From: Achromobacter sp. MYb9
GTDB taxonomy: Bacteria > Pseudomonadota > Gammaproteobacteria > Burkholderiales > Burkholderiaceae_B
Assembly (NCBI RefSeq): GCF_002975275.1
Contig: NZ_PCOQ01000027.1
Location: forward strand, 1 to 64,000
Direction: 5' to 3'
Length of the DNA: 64,000 bases
The notes under the pieces are model-generated. The model made no database searches, was not told the DNA's origin, and worked only from the letters and a program-made list of their open reading frames with translations. A program made the position numbers and the translations under genes. Shown in pieces: positions 57,001 to 64,000 of this stretch; positions within the stretch are counted from its first letter, which is position 1; every line of letters starts with the position of its first letter.

Positions 57001-57534
57001 CACGTATTGCGTGTATGGGCCGAGATATTGCGCCGCTTGCCTACCGCGAAGCTCGTTGTGGACAGCCGGAGCTATTTCTCCGCCGGACTGCGCGAAGACC
57101 TGGTGCAGCGCTTCGCCCTGCATGGCGTGGACGCCAAGCAGTTGGAAGTGGGTTTTCACACGCCTCCCTGGGACGTGCTGCGCAACGCCGACATCACGCT
57201 GGACTGCTTCCCGCACAACTCGGGCACGACGTTGTTCGAAAGCCTGTACATGGGCGTTCCCTTCATTACGCTGGCCCGCGGCGTGGGTGTCGGCCGCATC
57301 GGTGCGTCCACCTTGACCGGGCTGGGCCGCCCCGAATGGGCCGCGTCGACCGAGGCCGAATACGTCGAAAAGGTCGTCGCGATGGCCAGCGATATTCCGG
57401 CCCTGGCGCGTATCCGAGAAGGCCTGCGCGAAGAAATGCGCGCAAGCAGCCTGATGGACGAACCCGCATTCGCGCGCAAGGTCGAAACGGCCTTCCGCGC
57501 CATGTTCCAACAATGGTGTGAGAAACAAGCATGA
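54034..57534 (+). CDS. methyltransferase-TPR-OGT (SPINDLY-type) fusion glycosyltransferase
   Basis: A 1166-residue cytoplasmic multidomain protein. Residues about 45-230 are a class I SAM-dependent methyltransferase (VLLLGCRAGANAFPFA, then ILGIDPDSTQIEVARQHA), followed to about 540 by a region like the methyltransferase regulatory domain. Four or more TPR units fill about 615-755 (for example SAHNVLGSAYHRTSRFYESAYYYQRAIELDP). From about 800 to the end is a GT41 O-GlcNAc-transferase-like catalytic domain (RIGYVSPDFRHHPVPLFLEPL, WLGFGCTTGLKAIDYILSD, FPHNSGTTLFESLYMGVPFITL). A TTG at 54055 with GGAG before it may be the true start. Leads the sugar operon; a role in protein glycosylation is inferred. 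Confidence 0.85.
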   Translation: MPDAEFLLNAPESLPDGGRDVAASPALADHAINFLSSPGHLRATAHLYGLTSVPLDEARVLLLGCRAGANAFPFAAAYPRAKILGIDPDSTQIEVARQHAEILGLANAEFIAADYAAVTPELGEFDYIIAHDVFSLLDRDQAAEILRICRLNLAFEGIAYVNYDTYPGARAAEAVRDAMMLYSHGAETVEDQRDAARTALTLFTNGISPDNPMAAAFNQAAEQSKADLDAGLFGVTRQPYYFVEFSEQAAAYAMVCAGDAQPQIEMADTYGGNVALAHGLLGLGKPRALRQQNLDFSAGRQHRRSLLVHQERQEQLLPQAEASRLMELRWAGRFRRCAFALRDAANIYFETFPGHVFSTEDRVIQHIADALGAAWPESVSATRLVELVQDASITPEGKTALEATQAALLYLLHQGLGRYALDPVFYDCVADNVIGVAPPLLATLAAREHGSSIPLFNLWHEAVVLVDDDHSLLTHLSLQLPLDQLRAPPAEAEGTLKTADDIFQASANVEPARNGVALSARLRRLKLQGVLLLGSSRWRDYLHEGLVAGQGEVHLWAPYVQALARCDIRKRPEPRQLRGVTPVQQKEATELRALAYGGKPNADVETRIRRLIKQAPRCDVAWDALGAMLRDKGDLEGSLMALLEATRLDSSQAHRFALLALTLLPADRLEDAEVSCLRALALSPNYASAHNVLGSAYHRTSRFYESAYYYQRAIELDPEALDSVSNYGVVLADMGDFEGAERQYRKVLERMPNDPQVWGSRFFAQNYFPDRSAEQIFEVYREYDKIFGEPMRKHWLPHRNDRNPDRKLRIGYVSPDFRHHPVPLFLEPLMAHHDKTAFEVHAYAYLEAEDDVTEIFKGYADHWTRINGMSDDVLTRRIRADKIDILIDLAGHTGNNRLGVFIRKPAPVQVTWLGFGCTTGLKAIDYILSDADMAPAGTDHLFAEQPWRLDGSNFAYRPKSDMGDVSPLPALQNGHVRLVTLSRAIRLNDHVLRVWAEILRRLPTAKLVVDSRSYFSAGLREDLVQRFALHGVDAKQLEVGFHTPPWDVLRNADITLDCFPHNSGTTLFESLYMGVPFITLARGVGVGRIGASTLTGLGRPEWAASTEAEYVEKVVAMASDIPALARIREGLREEMRASSLMDEPAFARKVETAFRAMFQQWCEKQA

Positions 57535-58301
57535 AGGCAATCATTCTTGCGGGTGGCCTTGGCACGCGCATTTCCGAAGAAACGCATGTCAAGCCCAAGC
57601 CCATGGTGGAGATCGGCGGCAAGCCGATCCTGTGGCACATCATGAAGATGTACTCCGCGCACGGCGTGAACGATTTCGTGATCTGCTGCGGCTACAAGGG
57701 CTACGTCATCAAGGAGTATTTCGCCAACTACTTCCTGCACATGTCGGACGTGACGTTCGACATGGCGAACAACCAGATGGAAGTGCATCAGCGTCACGCC
57801 GAACCGTGGCGCGTCACGCTGGTGGACACGGGCGACGACACGATGACCGGCGGCCGCCTGAAACGGGTTGCCGATTACGTCAAGGATGAAGAGGCGTTCT
57901 GCTTCACCTACGGCGACGGCGTGGCGGACGTGGACATTTCCGCGTTGATCGCCTTCCATCGCAAGCACGGCCGCGCCGCGACCGTAACCGCGGTGCAACC
58001 CCCCGGGCGCTACGGTGCGCTGAAGATGGAAGATGACCTGGTGGCGGGCTTCACCGAGAAACCGCGCGGCGACGGCGGCCTGATCAACGGCGGCTTCTTC
58101 GTGCTGTCGCCCGAGGTGCTGCCCCTGATTGAAGGCGATCATATCTCCTGGGAGATGGAGCCGCTGGAAACCCTGGCCCGCAAGGGCGATCTGATGGCGT
58201 TCCGCCATATGGGCTTTTGGCAGCCGATGGATACGTTGCGCGAAAAGCGCATGTTGGAATCGCTGTGGGAAACGAACAAGGCGCCCTGGAGGGTTTGGTG
58301 A
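57531..58301 (+). CDS. ddhA: glucose-1-phosphate cytidylyltransferase
   Basis: A 256-residue nucleotidyltransferase making CDP-glucose, the entry to CDP-3,6-dideoxyhexoses (RfbF/DdhA/AscA). It begins AIILAGGLGTRISEETHVKPKPMVEIGGKPILWHIM, the nucleotide-binding and substrate motif of this subgroup, and has GFWQPMDTLREKRMLESLWE at the end. The ATG overlaps the fusion gene's stop (ATGA). First dedicated sugar gene of the island. Confidence 0.92.
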   Translation: MKAIILAGGLGTRISEETHVKPKPMVEIGGKPILWHIMKMYSAHGVNDFVICCGYKGYVIKEYFANYFLHMSDVTFDMANNQMEVHQRHAEPWRVTLVDTGDDTMTGGRLKRVADYVKDEEAFCFTYGDGVADVDISALIAFHRKHGRAATVTAVQPPGRYGALKMEDDLVAGFTEKPRGDGGLINGGFFVLSPEVLPLIEGDHISWEMEPLETLARKGDLMAFRHMGFWQPMDTLREKRMLESLWETNKAPWRVW

Positions 58302-59359
58302 GTGCCGATTCCGAGAGCTTCTGGCGCGGCAAACGTGTCTTCCTGACGGGACATACGGGGTTCAAGGGCGGTTGGCTGGCACTATGGCTGCGCCGCCTGG
58401 GCGCCGAGGTTACCGCTGTGTCGTTGGCGCCGCCAGAAGGCCGGCCCAGCCTGTTTGACGCAGCGCGGATCGCCAGCGTCACGGACAGCCACATCCTGGA
58501 CATCCGCGATGCGCCAGCGCTGTCGGCGGTGATCCGGCAGGCCCGGCCCGAGATCGTATTGCACCTGGCGGCGCAGCCGCTGGTGCGCGCCAGCTACCGT
58601 GAACCGCTGCAGACCTTCGACACCAACGTGATGGGAACCGCGCACGTGCTGGACGCGCTGCGCGGGCTGCCCGAGGCACGGGTGGCGTTGTGCATCACGA
58701 CCGACAAGGTCTACCGCAACGAGGAATGGACGTACCCGTACCGCGAAAGCGATGCGCTGGGCGGACATGACCCCTACAGCGCCAGCAAGGCGGCGGCGGA
58801 ACTGGTTGCGGCCAGCTACCGCGATGCATTCCTGCGGCAGCAAGGCGTGGCGGTCGCGACGGCGCGTGCCGGCAACGTTATCGGCGGGGGCGATTGGTCG
58901 GAAGACCGGCTGCTGCCCGACGCAGTGCGGGCGTGGCAGGCCGCGGGCACGCTGGAAATCCGCAATCCCGGATCTATCCGGCCGTGGCAGCATGTGCTGG
59001 AGCCGCTGGCCGGCTATCTTCGTCTGGCCCAGGCATTGTGGGATCGGCCCGAACTGGCCGGCCCCTACAATTTTGGACCGCCACCGCATGAGGCGGCAAC
59101 GGTGAGGGACGTGGTCGAACTGGCTCGCGCCGCCTATGGCCTTGGCGAAGTGGCTTATGGCACGGCCGGCAGCGGTCCGCACGAGGCGGGCCTGCTGGCG
59201 CTGGACACATCGCGCACCCGTTCAGTGCTGGGCGTGCAGTCTCGCTGGGACCTGGAACGGTCCGTCGGTGAAACCATGCGCTGGTACCGCGCCCATCATG
59301 AGAGCCGCGACGCACGCGCATTGTGCGATGCGCAGATCGACGCTTACGGCATGCCCTGA
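58298..59359 (+). CDS. ddhB: CDP-glucose 4,6-dehydratase (GTG start)
   Basis: A 353-residue extended SDR producing CDP-4-keto-6-deoxyglucose (RfbG/DdhB). GHTGFKGGWLALWL near residue 17 is the NAD-binding glycine motif in the form peculiar to this enzyme. YSASKAAAEL carries the Tyr-Lys pair and RAGNVIGGGDWSEDRLLPD is another hallmark. The GTG overlaps the ddhA stop (GTGA) and is preceded by GGAGGG, which decides the start. Confidence 0.92.
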   Translation: MSADSESFWRGKRVFLTGHTGFKGGWLALWLRRLGAEVTAVSLAPPEGRPSLFDAARIASVTDSHILDIRDAPALSAVIRQARPEIVLHLAAQPLVRASYREPLQTFDTNVMGTAHVLDALRGLPEARVALCITTDKVYRNEEWTYPYRESDALGGHDPYSASKAAAELVAASYRDAFLRQQGVAVATARAGNVIGGGDWSEDRLLPDAVRAWQAAGTLEIRNPGSIRPWQHVLEPLAGYLRLAQALWDRPELAGPYNFGPPPHEAATVRDVVELARAAYGLGEVAYGTAGSGPHEAGLLALDTSRTRSVLGVQSRWDLERSVGETMRWYRAHHESRDARALCDAQIDAYGMP

Positions 59360-59422
59360 GCGGGGCGGGCGCCGAGACAAGGCGTCGTCCCGGGGCAAAA
59401 ACACTGATTGTTGAGAACAAGC

Positions 59423-60739
59423 ATGAATCCTAATGAAATCCGGGCGCAGATCGCCCAGTTGGTGGACCAGTACCACGAGGCCCAGGAGCGCGAGCGCGCG
59501 GCGTTTGCGCCGGGCAAGAGCGTCGTGCCGCCGTCGGGCAAACTGATCGGCGCCGCCGAACTCAAAGCCATGGTCGAGGCCTCGCTGGACGGCTGGCTGA
59601 CCACCGGGCGTTTCAACGACGCGTTCGAACAGCGCCTGGCCCAATATCTGGGCGTCAAGCACCTGATCACCGTTAATTCGGGGTCGTCAGCCAACCTGGT
59701 GGCGTTTTCGACGTTGACCTCGCCCAAGCTGGGCGACCGGGCGATTCGCCGCGGCGACGAAGTGATCGGCGTGGCCGCCGGGTTCCCCACGACGGTCAAC
59801 CCGATCCTGCAATTCGGCGCGGTGCCGGTGTTCGTGGACGTGGAGCTGGGCACCTATAACGTGGACGCCAGCTTGCTGGAGGCCGCGATCACGCCCCGTA
59901 CCAAGGCCATCATGCTGGCGCACACGCTAGGCAACCCGTACAACCTGGACGTGATCACGGCCTTGTGCAAAAAGTACAACTTGTGGCTGGTCGAAGACTG
60001 TTGCGACGCGTTGGGTTCCACCTATAACGGCCGCATGGTCGGCACCTTCGGCGACATCGGCACGCTCAGCTTCTACCCGGCGCACCACATTACGATGGGC
60101 GAGGGCGGGGCGGTCTTCATGAACGACCCGCATTTGAAACTGATCGCCGAGTCGTTCCGCGACTGGGGCCGCGACTGCTACTGCGGGCCGGGCAAAGACA
60201 ATACCTGCGGCAAGCGCTTCTGTCAGAAGCTGGGCAGCCTGCCTGAAGGCTATGACCACAAGTACACGTACTCGCATATCGGCTACAACCTGAAGATCAC
60301 GGACATGCAGGCCGCTTGCGGGCTGGCGCAAATGGACCGCGTCGAGGAATTCGTTGCCCAGCGCAAAGCCAATTTCCGTTTCCTGAAGGAACGGTTGGCC
60401 TCCTGCGAGGAATTCCTGATCTTGCCGGAAGCCACGCCGGGATCCGATCCGTCCTGGTTCGGCTTTCCCATCACGCTGCGCCCTGAGGCCCAGGTGCGAC
60501 GCGTGGACCTGCTGACCTATCTGGACCAGGACAAGATCGGCACGCGCCTGCTGTTCGCGGGCAACCTGACACGCCAGCCGTCGATGGTCGGGCAGCACTA
60601 CCGCGTGGCCGGCGAATTGGCGAATACCGAAATCATCATGCAGAACACGTTCTGGATCGGCGTGCAGCCCGCGCTGACCCCTGAAATGCTGGATTACGCG
60701 GCCAGCCGGATCGAGCTGTTCTTCGGCGTCGGGATCTGA
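59423..60739 (+). CDS. ddhC: CDP-6-deoxy-4-hexulose 3-dehydrase (E1, PMP and 2Fe-2S)
   Basis: A 438-residue enzyme removing the 3-hydroxyl of CDP-4-keto-6-deoxyglucose (RfbH/DdhC/AscC). It has the aminotransferase fold but the PLP lysine is replaced by His (His221 in [12 protein letters not shown]), as in E1. The [2Fe-2S] spacing of E1 is exact: Cys194, Cys252, Cys254 and Cys262 (C-X57-C-X1-C-X7-C). The reaction needs an E3 flavoprotein reductase (ddhD), not seen in this window. It starts 63 bp after ddhB. Confidence 0.93.
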   Translation: MNPNEIRAQIAQLVDQYHEAQERERAAFAPGKSVVPPSGKLIGAAELKAMVEASLDGWLTTGRFNDAFEQRLAQYLGVKHLITVNSGSSANLVAFSTLTSPKLGDRAIRRGDEVIGVAAGFPTTVNPILQFGAVPVFVDVELGTYNVDASLLEAAITPRTKAIMLAHTLGNPYNLDVITALCKKYNLWLVEDCCDALGSTYNGRMVGTFGDIGTLSFYPAHHITMGEGGAVFMNDPHLKLIAESFRDWGRDCYCGPGKDNTCGKRFCQKLGSLPEGYDHKYTYSHIGYNLKITDMQAACGLAQMDRVEEFVAQRKANFRFLKERLASCEEFLILPEATPGSDPSWFGFPITLRPEAQVRRVDLLTYLDQDKIGTRLLFAGNLTRQPSMVGQHYRVAGELANTEIIMQNTFWIGVQPALTPEMLDYAASRIELFFGVGI

Positions 60740-60740
60740 C

Positions 60741-61310
60741 ATGGAGGCCGTGGCGCTGGAGATTCCGGGCTGCTATCTGCTGAGGCTGCCGCGCTTTCCC
60801 GATGCGCGCGGCGAGTTCCGCAAACTGCTGCACGCGCCGTCGCTTGCGACGCATGGGCTCGAAACGGCATTCACGGAGTCTTACCTGTCGGTGTCGCACC
60901 GGGGCGTGTTGCGCGGAATGCACTTTCAAACGCCGCCCTCGGACCACGCCAAGCTGGTGACCTGCCTGTCCGGGCGCGCCCGGGACGGCCTGCTGGACTT
61001 GCGGCGCGGTTCGCCCACGTTCCTGCGATCGTTGTCCCTGATGCTGGACGGCGACGAGCCGCAAGCGGTGTATGTGCCTCGTGGCGTGGCGCATGGTTTT
61101 GCCGCGCATCGCGACGGCACGGCGCTGCTGTACTACACCACCTCGGTGCATGACCCGTTGCGCGACGCGGGCGTTCATCCCGAAAGCGCCGGAATCGACT
61201 GGTGGGCAGGTGAAGTCGGCATGGGTGAACCGCTGATGTCGCCACGCGACGCCGCCTTGCCGGCGTTGAAGAATTTCACCACGCCGTTTACGTACACGGT
61301 GGCGCGATGA
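60741..61310 (+). CDS. dTDP-4-dehydrorhamnose 3,5-epimerase family protein
   Basis: A 189-residue cupin-fold epimerase of the RmlC/RfbC family. VLRGMHFQTPPSDHAKLVTCLSGRARDGLLDLRRGSPTF contains the catalytic His of the family, and YVPRGVAHGFAAHRDGTALLYYTTS is the second strand block. In a CDP-3,6-dideoxyhexose cluster the equivalent gene, ascE, makes the C5 epimerisation to the L-sugar ascarylose. That role fits here but is inferred from neighbours. One base separates it from the ddhC stop; its own stop overlaps the next start. Confidence 0.86.
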   Translation: MEAVALEIPGCYLLRLPRFPDARGEFRKLLHAPSLATHGLETAFTESYLSVSHRGVLRGMHFQTPPSDHAKLVTCLSGRARDGLLDLRRGSPTFLRSLSLMLDGDEPQAVYVPRGVAHGFAAHRDGTALLYYTTSVHDPLRDAGVHPESAGIDWWAGEVGMGEPLMSPRDAALPALKNFTTPFTYTVAR

Positions 61311-62215
61311 CGATGCGAGTGCTCGTCACGGGGGCCAGCGGATACGCGGGTGGGATCGTGGCCGATTGCCTGCGCGAGCATGGCATGGAGGTCGTCACGG
61401 CGGGCCGAGCCCCATCGAATGACATCCGTCTGGATCTTTCTGATCCGGGCAGCGTGGCGCGCCTGGCGCTGCCGCACGGCCTGGATGCCTGCGTGCATGC
61501 GGCAGCGATGCATGAAGTGGCTTGCCGCGCCGCCCCGCCATTGGCCTACGTGGTCAACGTGGCGGGCACTCGGGCGCTGCTGGACGCTTGCGGGCGCGCC
61601 GGCATTGCGCGTCATGCCTATGTGTCGACGTTCCACGTGTTCGGCCAACCCGCCGGACGCCTGGACGAAGGGGCTGCGGTGGCGCCGGCCAATGATTACG
61701 GATTGACGCATTGGCAGGCGGAGCAGCTATACACGCTGGCGGCGCAATCCCAGGGGGCGTCGGTGGATATCCTGCGTCCGGCCAATCTTTTCGGCTTGCC
61801 TGCCCAGTGGTCGGGATTTGACCGCTGGACGCTTGCCCCCTTCGACTTCTGCCGGCAAGCGGTGGGCGAAGGCCGCATCGTGCTGCACGGGCAGGGCCTG
61901 GCGATGCGGAACTATCTCAGCGTGGATCATTTCGCGCGGGTGCTGGCCAGGCGGTTGACCGGCCCGGGCACGGGCGTGTTGCATGTGGCCGGCGCCGATT
62001 GGCGGATCCGGGACCTGGCGCTTCTGGCGGCGTCTTGCGCGACGGAATTGCTGGGCCGTGACGTGCCTGTCGCGTTTGGTGCGGCGATGGAATCGCCGCA
62101 GGCCGAATACCAATTCGCGTCGCGGCACGAAGACGCGGAGGGCGGGGACGCCCACGCGGCGATGGCCGCATTCCTGTTGGACACCCTGGCGCATCTGAAA
62201 GAGAGCAAATCATGA
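61307..62215 (+). CDS. NAD-dependent epimerase/dehydratase (extended SDR), atypical YxxxH
   Basis: A 302-residue extended SDR. VLVTGASGYAGGIVADCLREHGMEVV is the NAD-binding start. The active-site motif is Tyr131-Gly-Leu-Thr-His135, so the usual catalytic Lys of YxxxK is His. The likely role is reduction of the 4-keto group of the CDP-sugar, as AscF does, or a sugar epimerisation. The Lys loss makes normal activity uncertain. The ATG overlaps the epimerase stop; an alternative start two codons in is possible. Confidence 0.8.
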   Translation: MTMRVLVTGASGYAGGIVADCLREHGMEVVTAGRAPSNDIRLDLSDPGSVARLALPHGLDACVHAAAMHEVACRAAPPLAYVVNVAGTRALLDACGRAGIARHAYVSTFHVFGQPAGRLDEGAAVAPANDYGLTHWQAEQLYTLAAQSQGASVDILRPANLFGLPAQWSGFDRWTLAPFDFCRQAVGEGRIVLHGQGLAMRNYLSVDHFARVLARRLTGPGTGVLHVAGADWRIRDLALLAASCATELLGRDVPVAFGAAMESPQAEYQFASRHEDAEGGDAHAAMAAFLLDTLAHLKESKS

Positions 62216-62712
62216 ACCGTCTATCCGTCCTGGCCAAGATTTCCCCCTTGGCGGACATCGAACGATCGGTGCGCGGCAATAGCGTCACTGTCGGCGATCA
62301 CGTGACGATCGACAGTTTCGTGAAGATCAAATTCGCCGGTGGCGATGGCGACGTGCTCATCGGCGACCAGGTGTATTTGAATTCCGGCGTGGTGATCTAT
62401 TCCGGCCACGGCGTCAGCATCGGCCGCGGCACCCTGATCGCCGCGAACACGACGCTGGCGCCGACCAACCACGAGTATCGCCGTAGCGACCTGACCATCA
62501 TCGAGCAGCGCTTCATGCCCAGCAAGGGCGGCATCGTGATCGAAGATGATTGCTGGATCGGCGCGAATTGCGTGCTGCTGGACGGCTGCCTATTGCGGCG
62601 CGGATGCGTGGTCGCTGCCGGCACCGTGTTGCGCGGCGAATGGCCCGAATATGCCGTCATTGCGGGCAATCCGGCTGCGGTGATCCGATACCGCGCGGCC
62701 GACGCATATTGA
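62212..62712 (+). CDS. hexapeptide-repeat acyltransferase (WbbJ-like)
   Basis: A 166-residue left-handed beta-helix acyltransferase. Hexapeptide repeats run through most of it (VTVGDHVTIDSFVKI, VLIGDQVYLNSGVVI, VSIGRGTLIAANTTL, IVIEDDCWIGANCVLL). PTNHEYR carries the probable catalytic His and AGNPAAVIRYR the acyl-CoA site. Typically O- or N-acetylates a surface sugar. Its ATG overlaps the SDR stop; 22 bp follow before the next gene. Confidence 0.87.
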   Translation: MNRLSVLAKISPLADIERSVRGNSVTVGDHVTIDSFVKIKFAGGDGDVLIGDQVYLNSGVVIYSGHGVSIGRGTLIAANTTLAPTNHEYRRSDLTIIEQRFMPSKGGIVIEDDCWIGANCVLLDGCLLRRGCVVAAGTVLRGEWPEYAVIAGNPAAVIRYRAADAY

Positions 62713-62734
62713 AGATTCACTTGGAGTTACTGCG

Positions 62735-64000
62735 TTGAAAGCAAACAAGAAACAGCCGGCGAAGCCCGCGGCCGCCCAGTCGATGAGCCTGGATGACGCC
62801 TTCGCCCTGGCTGGCCGGGCCTGGGGTGAAGGCCGGAACGCGGACGCCGCCCACATTTGCCGGCAAATCCTGGCGGTGCGTCCCGCTCATCAAGCGACCC
62901 GGCATCTGAGCCTGTCGGTCGAGCATGGAGTGAATAATCTGGTATTCACCGCCATGGGGCTGTCCGATCCTGATTTGTATAGCATCGGCGACTATTCCTA
63001 TGGCGTGCCCGCCACGTTTCCTCACAACCAGCCGCATGAACCGGCCAGACTATCGATTGGCAACTTCTGCACGATCGGCCATCAGGTGGAAATCATCCTG
63101 GGCGCCTACCACCGGCAGGACACGTATACGATCTATCCGTTCTCTGCGCCGCATTTCGGCACCTTGTTCGCGTCCACGCAGGAAATCACGGACTACTCGA
63201 CGACCCGCGGCGGCGTGACGATCGGACACGACGTCTGGATTGGCGCGGGCGCCAAGATCATGGCGGGCGTCAAGATCGGAACGGGTGCGGTGATCGGTGC
63301 GGGTGCCGTGGTGTCGCGGGATGTCGGTGATTACGAGATCTGGGCAGGCAATCCCGCGCAGTTCCGTCGCCGCCGCTTCGATGAGGCCGTGGCCGAACGG
63401 TTGTTGCGCATCCGCTGGTGGGATTGGCCGAAGGATTTGATCGAGCAATATGCCCGCGATATCACGCGGGGCACGCCCGCAGCGCTGGACGCCCTTGAGC
63501 AGGGGCACAGGCAGTGGCTGGACCGCTTGCGCATGCAGGTGGCCGCGCCGTTCGAAGCGCTGCCCGGCCGATCGGGCATCATCCGGATGCGACGCACAGC
63601 CCAATGGCGTGAAGGGCGCCCGACTTGGGTGGTGCTGCACGGCTCCCTGGGCAGCATCGAGACCGTGCAGGGCATTGAGCCGCATCTTCCGGACGCGAAC
63701 TTGTTATTTGCGGACATGCCGGGCTTCGGCGCGAGTTCCGCCGTCCAGGAAATGTCGGTCAACGGTTTCGCGGATGAACTGTTGCCGGCGCTGCTCGCTG
63801 CGTTGCCTGCGGATTTCGGCATTGTGGGCGCCTCGTTCGGCGGCAGCGTCGCGCTGGAGATCGCGCGACGCACGACGCGTTGCAAGCAGGTCGTGTTGCT
63901 GGACTCGCCGTTTACCGCCGCCAAGCAATGGCATAACCACGAGTTCCTGCGCGGTGTCATTTCCGCGCGTCCTGATGACCGCTACCTGCGCAGCTTTGCG
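62735..64000 (+). CDS. CatB-like acetyltransferase/alpha-beta hydrolase fusion (partial, TTG start)
   Basis: A frame starting TTG at 62735 (GGAG lies 9 bp before) stays open for 422 codons to the window end. A short helical N-terminus (SLDDAFALAGRAWGEGRNADAAHICRQIL) looks TPR-like. Residues about 70-245 are a hexapeptide xenobiotic-type acetyltransferase (GVTIGHDVWIGAGAKIMAGV, AGNPAQFRRRRF). From about 300 an alpha/beta-hydrolase fold begins (WVVLHGSLGS, then GASFGGSVALEIAR with the nucleophile Ser). The rest lies outside the window. Last visible gene of the sugar operon; possibly it adds and edits an acyl group on the glycan. Confidence 0.8.
   Translation, partial: MKANKKQPAKPAAAQSMSLDDAFALAGRAWGEGRNADAAHICRQILAVRPAHQATRHLSLSVEHGVNNLVFTAMGLSDPDLYSIGDYSYGVPATFPHNQPHEPARLSIGNFCTIGHQVEIILGAYHRQDTYTIYPFSAPHFGTLFASTQEITDYSTTRGGVTIGHDVWIGAGAKIMAGVKIGTGAVIGAGAVVSRDVGDYEIWAGNPAQFRRRRFDEAVAERLLRIRWWDWPKDLIEQYARDITRGTPAALDALEQGHRQWLDRLRMQVAAPFEALPGRSGIIRMRRTAQWREGRPTWVVLHGSLGSIETVQGIEPHLPDANLLFADMPGFGASSAVQEMSVNGFADELLPALLAALPADFGIVGASFGGSVALEIARRTTRCKQVVLLDSPFTAAKQWHNHEFLRGVISARPDDRYLRSFA

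Overview
The window is a GC-rich (roughly two-thirds G+C) chromosomal segment from a betaproteobacterium. It most resembles Alcaligenaceae (Achromobacter/Bordetella group). The reasons are the aceE-aceF-lpdA operon whose E3 carries its own lipoyl domain, the neighbouring folD and prlC genes, a MexAB/AxyABM-type RND pump, and several LIV-type ABC operons. Species assignment is inference. I saw no rRNA, tRNA, CRISPR array, prophage or transposase gene; the gene content looks like stable chromosome with accessory catabolic and surface-sugar modules.

Layout. (1) 1-8 kb: a LysE-type exporter, yaeQ, a TetR-SDR-MFS module whose two promoters carry the same perfect operator palindrome, a three-gene minus-strand operon of secreted/membrane unknowns, and ubiC. 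(2) 8-17.2 kb: an aliphatic-amidase-type operon consisting of a nitrilase-fold hydrolase, a complete LIV-type ABC importer (one gene fuses permease and ATPase), amiC and amiR, then an M81/MlrC-type gene. A structured leader with a strong intrinsic terminator lies in front of the first gene, and the ANTAR antiterminator AmiR is encoded at the end: an attenuation circuit that can be read from the sequence. (3) 17.3-25.3 kb: an RluF-like pseudouridine synthase, a LysR regulator, and the divergent tripartite RND efflux operon. (4) 25.3-39.1 kb: a compact 13-gene catabolic operon. It runs GntR regulator, second LIV-type importer, LeuC/LeuD-like hydratase pair, hydantoinase/oxoprolinase B and A, an isochorismatase-fold protein lacking the usual Cys, an FAD dehydrogenase and a KRCGH-motif isocitrate-lyase-superfamily enzyme. 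Read together these suggest ring opening, deamidation, hydration and C-C cleavage of a cyclic imide or lactam; the substrate is unknown and this is the best candidate for an undescribed pathway. (5) 39.2-46 kb, mostly minus strand: GlsB/YeaQ-like protein, SCO1/SenC, oligopeptidase A, and an overlapping histidine kinase-response regulator-folD operon. (6) 46.3-52.5 kb: pyruvate dehydrogenase complex genes with three almost identical lipoyl domains. (7) 52.6-53.8 kb: a YjfB-like small protein and a one-TM protein. (8) 54-64 kb: a glycosylation island. It starts with a 1166-residue methyltransferase-TPR-OGT fusion, continues with CDP-3,6-dideoxyhexose genes (ddhA, ddhB, ddhC, a 3,5-epimerase-like and an SDR gene), a hexapeptide acyltransferase, and ends with an open-ended acyltransferase/alpha-beta-hydrolase fusion starting at TTG.

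Most operons show 1-8 nt overlaps (ATGA or GTGA), so co-transcription is well supported inside each block. Long antisense open frames are frequent and were treated as codon-bias shadows.
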